A stretch of DNA of 64,000 bases, from positions 4,380,001-4,444,000 of the forward strand of contig NZ_CP022685.1 in NCBI RefSeq assembly GCF_002556545.1. The letters are read 5' to 3'. The translations under genes were made by a program, and so were the position numbers. Source of the DNA: Streptomyces formicae (lineage in GTDB: Bacteria; Actinomycetota; Actinomycetes; Streptomycetales; Streptomycetaceae). Under the pieces are notes generated by a model, which worked only from the letters and a program-made list of their open reading frames with translations, did not search any database and was not told where the DNA came from. Numbering within the stretch: position 1 is the stretch's first letter; every line of letters begins with the position of its first letter. This document shows positions 57,899-64,000 of this stretch, in pieces.

Positions 57899-57940
57899 TG
57901 TGCCCCGTGCCGCCGGTCCTTCCCGGCGGCACGGGGCACA
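57899..57940. terminator. Bidirectional terminator after phoU
   Basis: A perfect 18-bp stem, TGTGCCCCGTGCCGCCGG with CCGGCGGCACGGGGCACA, has a 6-base loop. It lies between phoU and the convergent cysteine-rich gene. Confidence 0.9.
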
Positions 57941-57946
57941 CGTGTG

Positions 57947-58105
57947 TCAGCCGCAGCCGCCGCCGCACTGGCAGGAGCCGCCGGACTGGCATCCGCACTG
58001 GCAGCCGGGGCCGCAGCTGCAGGAGCCGAGCAGGGCGAGCACCGGCAGGTGCCGCGCTTCGGTCGGCTGCTCGGGGACGGAATCGGGCATGGGGGACACG
58101 GCCAT
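57947..58105 (-). CDS. Small cysteine-rich metallothionein-like protein
   Basis: The 52-residue protein starts at ATG 58105 with GAGGAGGAG spaced 4-5 bases upstream, a very good ribosome site. The first 27 residues (MAVSPMPDSVPEQPTEAR, then HLPVLALLG) have no Cys. The last 25 hold eight Cys in CSCGPGCQCGCQSGGSCQCG plus GGCG. Dense CxC spacing suggests a metal cluster (Cu, Zn), similar in size to mycobacterial MymT. It is convergent with phoU across a strong terminator. Metal binding is inferred from composition; no metal-response site is evident. Confidence 0.75.
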   Translation of the reverse strand: MAVSPMPDSVPEQPTEARHLPVLALLGSCSCGPGCQCGCQSGGSCQCGGGCG

Positions 58106-58337
58106 GGTCTCCTCCTCGAAGGCGTACTGGCGTACTGCCTGATGCCCATTGCATGCCCAGGGCGAAGGGGCGCGTCAACGGCGCACGCGCGCGTGGAGGG
58201 ACCCTGAGTGCCGTGGCACCCCACGTGAAACTCCGTTCACGGCCTTCACAGGAATGCCCTAATGTGAGGGCGCTGTAACGGGGGCTCAACTCCCGGGCGT
58301 CTGGCCTGGGTTCTTCATATGTGGGGGGTCACATATC

Positions 58338-60326
58338 GTGCGTACGCGCACCGTCTCGACCGCGACAGCGCTCGCGGTCCTCTTCAGCTCCGCGGCACTC
58401 GTCGCGGTGACGTCGGGTCCGGCCGCCGCCGACTCGGCCAAGCTCCTGAACGTGAAGTCGGCGGGCGACGTGCTGGTGGACGGGGAGCACCAGCGCGTCT
58501 ACGTCTCCGACCCGCGCGGCGGCAAGATCGTCGTCACGGACTACACGGGCGCCGTCAAGGCGACCCTGGACGGGCTGCCCGACGTCGAGGGCCTCGCGCT
58601 CTCGCCGGACTCCCGCCAGGTGTACGCGGCGGTCTCCGGGCTCAACCGGATCGTCTCCGTGGAGACGTCCACGTACACGCAGAGCGCGAGCTACGCGCTC
58701 GACGGCGCGGAGAAGCCGCGCACCCTGGCGCTGGCGAGCGGCAAGCTGTGGTTCGGCTACGGGCCCGACGCGGAGGGCGGCATCGGCTCGCTCGACCTCT
58801 CCGGGGACCAGCCGGTCGTCGCGCTCGGCCAGGACGGCGACGCGAGCTTCTACGCCGCTCCCGAGCTCGGCTCCGACCCCGATTCGGGGGTCCTGGTGGC
58901 CGGCGAGAAGGTCACCAGCAACGACACCCTGACCGTGTACGACGTGTCGGGCGAGAAGCCGAGGACGGTGGCGAGCAAGTCGGTCGAGGGCGGCTTCTTC
59001 GACGACATCGCGGTCTCCCCCGACGGCACGCAGGTCGTCACGGCCAGCGGGGCCCCGTACTACCACCCGGTGTACTCCACCAAGGACCTGTCCCCCGTGG
59101 GCCGTTACGACTCCGGGGACTACGGCGCGGCCGTGGACATCGCCCCGGACGGCACCGTGGCGGCGGGGACCTCCTCCTGGTACGGGCCCGACGTCCACAT
59201 CTACAAGCAGGGCCAGTGGTCCAAGGTCCGCGAGTACGAGTTCCCCAACACCGGTCACAGCAGCGGCGGCGACACCCTGGCCGAGGGCGGCCTGGCGTGG
59301 GCGCCGGACGGCAGCAGGCTCTTCGCGGTCTCCTCCAACGACGCGGGCGCCTTCACGCTGCGGGTCCTGAACGACCCCGCCAAGTCCCTGCCGAAGCTCA
59401 CGGTGACCGCTCCGGAGAAGGCGCCGCGGGCCAAGGAGCTCACCGTCAAGGGCAAGCTCAGCGGGTCCGGGATCCCGGCGGGCACCTCCCTGATGGTCAC
59501 GCGCACGGACGTGGAGTCCCCGTCCCCCGGCAAGGCGCTGCCCTCGGTGAAGACCAAGGCGGACGGCTCCTTCTCCTTCAAGGACACCCCGCCCGCGGGC
59601 GGCAAGGTGACCTACAAGGTCGCGTACGCCGGTGACGCCACGCACGCGGCGACGTCCGCCTCGGACGCGGTGGAGGTCTCCCGCTCCGCGACGAAGCTGA
59701 CCCTCGACAAGAACGGCAAGGTCTACTCCTACGGCGCCGACGTCTCCTTCACCGCGCACCTGGGCACCACGTACAAGAACCGCACGGTCGAGATCTGGGC
59801 GGACCCGTACGGCGGCGACAAGCCCAACAAGCTCATCAAGAAGGCCAAGGTCAACTCCCGCGGCGACCTGTCGGCGACGGTCGACATGAAGCGGGACACG
59901 GTGGTCACGGCCGTCTTCTCCGGAGACGCGCGGTACGCCTCCAAGAAGGTCACGTCCACGGCGTACGCCAAGGTCAAGATCTCCAGCACCGTCTCCAAGC
60001 ACTACAAGACGGGCAAGATCGGCTCCACGAAGTACTACTACTTCCACAAGAACACCGATCCGGTGCTCTCCACGAAGATGACGTACTACAAGGGCCGCAA
60101 GCAGCGCTTCGAGGTCCAGGTCTACGGCCCGGACCGCAAGTGGCACTCCACGGGCTCGGAGTACTTCGCGCTCTACGCCGACGGCACCTCGCCGGTCCGC
60201 CTCGGCGCTCCCGGCGAATCGGGCATCCGCGCCCGCATCCGCTCGTCGTACGTGAACGGCAGCTCGGGCGACAACGTGAACTCGACGACGCACGGGGCGT
60301 GGAAGTACCTGAACTTCACGCGCTGA
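58338..60326 (+). CDS. Secreted beta-propeller protein with Ig-like repeats
   Basis: The 662-residue protein starts at GTG 58338. The Sec signal peptide ends VTSGPAAADS (cut near 32). Residues about 35-350 are YVTN/WD40-like blades (VYVSDPRGGKIVVTDYTGAV, GLALSPDSRQVYAAVSGL, DIAVSPDGTQVVTASG). Residues 355-450 and 455-545 look like Ig-like beta-sandwich domains (LTVTAPEKAPRAKELTVKGK, TKLTLDKNGKVYSYGADVSF). The C-terminal part is Tyr/Lys-rich. It is probably an extracellular binding or wall-associated protein. No lipobox or sortase motif is seen. It stands alone. Confidence 0.75.
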   Translation: MRTRTVSTATALAVLFSSAALVAVTSGPAAADSAKLLNVKSAGDVLVDGEHQRVYVSDPRGGKIVVTDYTGAVKATLDGLPDVEGLALSPDSRQVYAAVSGLNRIVSVETSTYTQSASYALDGAEKPRTLALASGKLWFGYGPDAEGGIGSLDLSGDQPVVALGQDGDASFYAAPELGSDPDSGVLVAGEKVTSNDTLTVYDVSGEKPRTVASKSVEGGFFDDIAVSPDGTQVVTASGAPYYHPVYSTKDLSPVGRYDSGDYGAAVDIAPDGTVAAGTSSWYGPDVHIYKQGQWSKVREYEFPNTGHSSGGDTLAEGGLAWAPDGSRLFAVSSNDAGAFTLRVLNDPAKSLPKLTVTAPEKAPRAKELTVKGKLSGSGIPAGTSLMVTRTDVESPSPGKALPSVKTKADGSFSFKDTPPAGGKVTYKVAYAGDATHAATSASDAVEVSRSATKLTLDKNGKVYSYGADVSFTAHLGTTYKNRTVEIWADPYGGDKPNKLIKKAKVNSRGDLSATVDMKRDTVVTAVFSGDARYASKKVTSTAYAKVKISSTVSKHYKTGKIGSTKYYYFHKNTDPVLSTKMTYYKGRKQRFEVQVYGPDRKWHSTGSEYFALYADGTSPVRLGAPGESGIRARIRSSYVNGSSGDNVNSTTHGAWKYLNFTR

Positions 60327-60442
60327 GCCAGTAGGCCGTTCCGGCCCGGGGTGAGCGCTTTGGCGCCAACCCCGGGCAACTGGCCCGTCACGGGGGTGCG
60401 TTCACGGTACACAGGAAGGCCGGGGACGTTCCGTCGCGCCTG

Positions 60443-60676
60443 ATGGGAGGGCTGGCCGCGGTGATTCTGACGATCAATGTGGCGGTTCTGCTTGCCGTGA
60501 TCATCGTCTTGCGGTTGCGCAGGCGCACACAGGCCAGAAAGCGGAGCGACGAGCAGCTGACCGTGGCCATCGTGCTGGTCTTCGGGGTGCTGGTCGCCCC
60601 GACCGGCTTCGGCCAGTGGATCCTGGAGACCACGGGGCAGCTCGCGGAGGGGATCACCCGGTCGGGGACTCCTTGA
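60443..60676 (+). CDS. Small two-helix membrane protein
   Basis: The 77-residue protein starts at ATG 60443. Two hydrophobic helices lie at about 4-23 (LAAVILTINVAVLLAVIIVL) and 40-55 (TVAIVLVFGVLVAP), joined by a strongly basic loop (RLRRRTQARKRSDEQ). The basic loop would face the cytoplasm. No domain is known to me. It is a plausible real gene by codon use, but has a weak ribosome site. Confidence 0.5.
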   Translation: MGGLAAVILTINVAVLLAVIIVLRLRRRTQARKRSDEQLTVAIVLVFGVLVAPTGFGQWILETTGQLAEGITRSGTP

Positions 60677-60705
60677 GCGGGCTGCCCCCTGGCCCGCACG
60701 TGGTC

Positions 60706-61359
60706 CTACCCGCCCCAGACCCGCCGCCCCAGCACCTGGTGAATCGCGGCGGTCCGCGCGCGGCCCTGCTCGCCCTCCGCATGCCCGCCGTCGGCCCGGA
60801 TGGCGTCCATCGCGAGGAAGCGGAAGTCGCGTCGGGCCTGGTGTGCGGCGTCGACGGCGTGGCGCAGCTCGGCCGCGAAGTCGCGCGGCGGTTCAGCGGG
60901 CGCGTCAGCGTCGTCCCGCTCCAGGCTCATCAGCCAGACGTGGGCGAGGGACCGGGCCTTCTGGACCGCCGCCATCAACTCCGAGGCGGCATGGGCGACT
61001 TCTTCGGGCCCTTCGAGCAGTACGCCTTCGTAGGCCGTGCTGCTCGAAAGGCCGAAGACGTCCAGGCGTTCCGCGGCGGCGCTCCGCAGGGACGGAGCGG
61101 TCGACAGCGCGTGCAGGACCCAGTCGAGCGCGTCGAGTTGGCCGCCGACCTCCGCCGCGTAGTCGACGTACGCCTGCCGACGGGGCTCCCGCATCTGCGT
61201 CGCGAGGTCGGCGCGTATCTGCCGTTCCATCTGCCGGTGCTGGGCCGCCAGTTGCTGCGCCAGCTGGGACCGGGCGAAGAACCCGCTCACGCCGGCCGCG
61301 ACGGCCGTTCCGCATGCTCCCACCGCCGCACCGAGGATTGCTGCAAGTCCTGCGTCCAT
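60706..61359 (-). CDS. Membrane-anchored helical protein of unknown function
   Basis: The 217-residue protein starts at ATG 61359. One N-terminal membrane helix (LAAILGAAVGACGTAVAAGVSGFF) is followed by a long Gln/Arg/Ala helical region (LAQQLAAQHRQMERQIRADL). A soluble helical domain has REPRRQAYVDYAAEVGGQLDAL and WVLHALSTAP. It has the same membrane-helix plus coiled-coil plan as many actinobacterial proteins without assigned function. No enzymatic residues are recognised. Confidence 0.65.
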   Translation of the reverse strand: MDAGLAAILGAAVGACGTAVAAGVSGFFARSQLAQQLAAQHRQMERQIRADLATQMREPRRQAYVDYAAEVGGQLDALDWVLHALSTAPSLRSAAAERLDVFGLSSSTAYEGVLLEGPEEVAHAASELMAAVQKARSLAHVWLMSLERDDADAPAEPPRDFAAELRHAVDAAHQARRDFRFLAMDAIRADGGHAEGEQGRARTAAIHQVLGRRVWGG

Positions 61360-61409
61360 GAAGGCATTCTGGGGGAACCCGGGAGGTCCGGCGGCACGTC
61401 CCCAGGGGC

Positions 61410-61763
61410 ATGGGGAAACGCATGGTGCCGCCGGGCGCGGTCGGCTGCCTGCTGGCGGTCCTCGCCGCGGCGGTCGGGTTCGGCGTGTGGCGGCACGGGG
61501 CCGGGCCCGGCCTGCGCGGCGCCTTCGAGGGCGAGCGGGACCTGACCCTGTTGTACGTGGAGTTGCCGATGCTGCTGTTCGGCCTGCCCGCGCTCACGCT
61601 GGGGACCTGGCGCCTGACGGACTCGTTCCTGCACCACCGGGCGGGGCCGGCGGCGCGGGCGGTGTGGTCGACGGTGGCGGCTGCCGTGGCGGTGGGGCTG
61701 CTGGCCTGGGCGGGGCTGGTATGGCTGAACGCGCGGGTCGCGCCCTTCACACACCCCGAGTAG
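61410..61763 (+). CDS. Small integral membrane protein
   Basis: The 117-residue protein has three hydrophobic helices near 8-27 (PGAVGCLLAVLAAAVGFGVW), 46-68 (LTLLYVELPMLLFGLPALTL) and 83-106 (AVWSTVAAAVAVGLLAWAGL). The start is ATG 61410. Its first 50 bases are divergent from the previous gene, so the two could share a promoter region. No family is recognised. It is probably a real gene, given the clear membrane topology and host-like codons. Confidence 0.6.
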   Translation: MGKRMVPPGAVGCLLAVLAAAVGFGVWRHGAGPGLRGAFEGERDLTLLYVELPMLLFGLPALTLGTWRLTDSFLHHRAGPAARAVWSTVAAAVAVGLLAWAGLVWLNARVAPFTHPE

Positions 61764-61786
61764 CCGAGCAGCCCCTAGCTGGGGGC

Positions 61787-62428
61787 TCAGCTCGGCGAAA
61801 CGTCACGGACCAGGCTGGTCAGCGGCCCATGAGTGCGCCAGCCCAGAAACTCGTACAACGCCCGCCCCTCCTCCGTCGCGCCCAGCACCGCGTCCGAGGA
61901 GCCCCCGTCGGCGGCCACGTTCCCCAACGTCCGCATGACCAGGCTGCCGAGACCCTTGCGGCGGTGATCCACGGAGGTCTCGATCTGATCGAAGACGGCG
62001 GTGCGCCCGGGCCCCGGCACGGCGACCTGCCCCCGGGCGGCGAAGGCGCCGCCCTCATCCACGACGAGCACGCGCGTGACGCCGCCGCGCGTCCAGGTGC
62101 GTACGTGATACCCGTCGCGGGCCGGGGCGGCGACGGGCATCAGCGGCGCCGACATCAGGAACCCGTCGTCGTGGAACCGCCACCCGGGCGCGACCCACGG
62201 GGCGACGGTCGGCTCCGGCAGGAAGACCTTGAGCCAGGTCCCCGGGGCGGTGGCCGTCTCGGTCAGCTTACGAACCAGCGCCTCATCGGCATCGACCAGC
62301 ACGTGCCGAGTGACGTGCCCGCTCAGCCCGACGTCGACGGTGAACCCCCAGGGCTCCCCGACGGGCTCCGCGGCGCCCCGCGAGACGACCCACCCCTCCA
62401 CCCACGAACGTATGAGCCCGGCGTCCAT
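61787..62428 (-). CDS. GNAT-family acetyltransferase, two-domain type
   Basis: The 213-residue protein has a variable N-terminal half (VDVGLSGHVTRHVLVDADEA) and a C-terminal GNAT fold with the acetyl-CoA loop DQIETSVDHRRKGLGSLVMRTL, then LGATEEGRALYEFLGWRTHGPL. The start is ATG 62428. Such proteins are annotated as N-acetyltransferases without known substrate. It converges on the small membrane gene at 61763 with a 23-base gap. Confidence 0.75.
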   Translation of the reverse strand: MDAGLIRSWVEGWVVSRGAAEPVGEPWGFTVDVGLSGHVTRHVLVDADEALVRKLTETATAPGTWLKVFLPEPTVAPWVAPGWRFHDDGFLMSAPLMPVAAPARDGYHVRTWTRGGVTRVLVVDEGGAFAARGQVAVPGPGRTAVFDQIETSVDHRRKGLGSLVMRTLGNVAADGGSSDAVLGATEEGRALYEFLGWRTHGPLTSLVRDVSPS

Positions 62429-62550
62429 TTCCCTGCCCCCTCCGTAATACGTGCAGATACTGACTGCACCTTACGCAACACGAAGCCCCCCGCTTGTGGA
62501 GATTCTCGAACGGGGGGCTCGAAGCGTCGCGCCGAAGGCGTCAGGGCTGG

Positions 62551-63312
62551 CTACTTCTTCTTGCCCTGGTTCTTGACCGCCTCGATCGCCGCCTTCGCGG
62601 CCTCCGGGTCGAGGTAGGTGCCGCCCGGGTTCAGGGGCTTGAACTCGGCGTCCAGTTCGTACGAGAGCGGGATGCCCGTCGGGATGTTCAGGCCCGCGAT
62701 GTCCTCGTCGGAGATGCCGTCCAGGTGCTTGACCAGGGCGCGGAGGCTGTTGCCGTGGGCCGCTACCAGGACCGTCCTGCCCGTGAGGAGGTCGGGGACG
62801 ATGCCGTCGAACCAGTACGGGAGCATGCGGACGACGACGTCCTTCAGGCACTCCGTGCGGGGGCGCAGCTCGGGCGGGAGCGTGGCGTAGCGGGGGTCGG
62901 AGAACTGGGAGTACTCCGCGTCGCGGTCGAGGGCCGGGGGCGGGGTGTCGTACGAGCGGCGCCAGAGCATGAACTGCTCCTCGCCGAACTCGGCCAGGGT
63001 CTGGGCCTTGTCCTTGCCCTGGAGGGCGCCGTAGTGGCGCTCGTTCAGGCGCCAGCTGCGGTGGACCGGGATCCAGTGGCGGTCGGCCGATTCCAGGGCG
63101 AGCTGCGCGGTGCGGATCGCTCGCTTCTGGAGCGACGTGTGGACCACGTCGGGGAGCAGACCGGCGTCCTTGAGCAGCTCACCGCCGCGGACCGCCTCCT
63201 TCTCGCCCTTCTCGTTGAGATTGACGTCCACCCAGCCGGTGAACAGGTTCTTCGCGTTCCATTCGCTCTCGCCGTGGCGGAGGAGGATCAGCTTGTACGG
63301 TGCGTCGGCCAT
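62551..63312 (-). CDS. gpmA: 2,3-bisphosphoglycerate-dependent phosphoglycerate mutase
   Basis: The 253-residue protein has the catalytic [20 protein letters not shown] at the N-terminus (phospho-His in RHGE). [11 protein letters not shown] and [14 protein letters not shown] follow, then the second His in [19 protein letters not shown]. It interconverts 3- and 2-phosphoglycerate in glycolysis and gluconeogenesis. The length is the usual one for the dPGM group. The start is ATG 63312, and the gene is monocistronic here. Confidence 0.96.
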   Translation of the reverse strand: MADAPYKLILLRHGESEWNAKNLFTGWVDVNLNEKGEKEAVRGGELLKDAGLLPDVVHTSLQKRAIRTAQLALESADRHWIPVHRSWRLNERHYGALQGKDKAQTLAEFGEEQFMLWRRSYDTPPPALDRDAEYSQFSDPRYATLPPELRPRTECLKDVVVRMLPYWFDGIVPDLLTGRTVLVAAHGNSLRALVKHLDGISDEDIAGLNIPTGIPLSYELDAEFKPLNPGGTYLDPEAAKAAIEAVKNQGKKK

Positions 63313-63474
63313 GGCTCCGAGCGTAATCGAACTCCGGGGGGCCTCGCGCGCGAAGGACCGTGGGGCGTCAGTTGACGGGTGGTGTCAATTGAGTAGCGGG
63401 GCGGGACCTTCGACTCGTAATGTGCGGGAGCCGCTTGAGCCACTTACACGTACTGATGTTCCGGGGGTCCCACC

Positions 63475-64000
63475 ATGCCATTCGCCGCCATGAGACACGC
63501 CGTCACGGAGAGCGTCTCGGGTCTGCCGCGCGCCTTCTGGTGGCTGTGGACGAGCACACTGGTCAATCGCCTCGGGGCCTTCGTCGCGACGTTCATGGCC
63601 TTGTACCTGACCCTGGAGCGGGGCTATTCGGCCTCGTACGCGGGACTCGTGGCCGCCCTGCACGGGCTCGGCGGCGTCGTCTCCTCGCTCGGCGCCGGCG
63701 TGATGACCGACCGGCTCGGGCGGCGGCCCACACTGCTGATCGCGCAGGCGTCGACGGCCGTGTCGGTGGCGGTGCTCGGGTTCATGGAGCATCCGGTCGC
63801 CATCGCGGGCGTGGCCTTCCTGGTGGGCATGGCCAGCAACGCGTCCCGGCCCGCCGTGCAGGCGATGATGGCGGACATCGTGCGGCCCGAGGACCGGGTG
63901 CGGGCGTTCTCGCTCAACTACTGGGCGATCAACCTGGGGTTCGCGGTCTCCTCGGCGGGCGCCGGGTTCATCGCCTCGTACAGCTATCGGGCCGGGTTCC
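63475..64000 (+). CDS. Major facilitator superfamily exporter (N-terminal part)
   Basis: Only about 175 residues lie in the window; the gene runs past its end. It starts at ATG 63475 with CCGGGGG upstream. Helices are visible at about 20-45 (FWWLWTSTLVNRLGAFVATF), 55-75, 83-100 and later. The A-motif between helices 2 and 3 is GAGVMTDRLGRRPTLL. DIVRPEDRVRAFSLNYWAINLGFA is typical of the drug-exporter (DHA1/MDR-like) branch. The substrate is unknown. Confidence 0.85.
   Translation, partial: MPFAAMRHAVTESVSGLPRAFWWLWTSTLVNRLGAFVATFMALYLTLERGYSASYAGLVAALHGLGGVVSSLGAGVMTDRLGRRPTLLIAQASTAVSVAVLGFMEHPVAIAGVAFLVGMASNASRPAVQAMMADIVRPEDRVRAFSLNYWAINLGFAVSSAGAGFIASYSYRAGF

Noticed and set aside
58228..58260. 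PHO box upstream of the secreted propeller gene (GTTCACGG followed by TTCACAGG)
   Set aside because: The two TTCAC cores are about 10 bases apart in the wrong register and not in 11-nt units, and no third unit is visible.

Overview
The window is chromosomal DNA of a Streptomyces or a very close relative. Almost all of it is about 70% G+C with strong third-position G/C bias, GTG starts are common, genes often overlap as ATGA/GTGA, and stem-loop terminators are long and perfect. From memory, and not checked here, the gene order follows the S. coelicolor core around SCO4286 down to SCO4209: nagKA, cdgB, terD-like, hbpS-senS-senR, msiK, cysS, ispF/ispD, carD, phoP/phoR/phoU, gpmA.

Bases 1-4700 hold a truncated sugar-binding lipoprotein, the N-acetylglucosamine genes nagK and nagA behind a DasR-type (dre) operator, a PfkB kinase and a membrane-anchored carbohydrate-binding protein. 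Bases 4769-6819 carry cdgB, a c-di-GMP synthase with a long repeat-bearing leader. Bases 6820-14940 are mostly housekeeping or accessory genes: flavin reductase, ribosome rescue ArfB, TerD, a quinone reductase, a PadR/membrane pair, an M1 peptidase, a YVTN-type lipoprotein and an ankyrin protein. Bases 15050-18420 are a haem-sensing system like HbpS-SenS-SenR. Its kinase begins with 23 tandem 7-residue repeats encoded by a 21-bp minisatellite. Bases 18474-28288 hold assorted enzymes, including a pentapeptide-repeat protein, FAD oxidoreductases, an Eis-like acetyltransferase, an APH-type kinase, a rhomboid-like protein and a DsbA-like lipoprotein.

Bases 28360-43701 are an integrated actinomycete conjugative element (AICE) of about 15.3 kb in a tRNA-Thr(TGT) gene, bounded by exact 44-bp direct repeats. 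It has an integrase with a Cys-rich insertion, an excisionase, a primase-polymerase plus helicase pair, a TraB/FtsK-type DNA translocase with Spd-like spread genes, a GntR regulator with its operators, and an array of eleven 8-bp iterons. At its left end is a low-G+C cargo: a TIR-like gene translationally coupled to a small membrane protein, facing a HIT-family hydrolase. This looks like a nucleotide-signalling defence module. A separate PycTM/Pycsar-effector-like protein sits inside the transfer operon.

Bases 43733-64000 return to the core chromosome. They hold msiK with another dre site, a nucleotidyltransferase, a DoxX protein, then rlmB, cysS, ispF, ispD and carD in one direction. Next come the divergent phoRP/phoU pair with two PHO-box arrays, a 52-residue cysteine-rich metallothionein-like protein, a secreted beta-propeller protein, small membrane proteins, gpmA and the start of an MFS exporter. 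DasR-type sites at both ends link the N-acetylglucosamine enzymes to MsiK, the shared ATPase of sugar importers.
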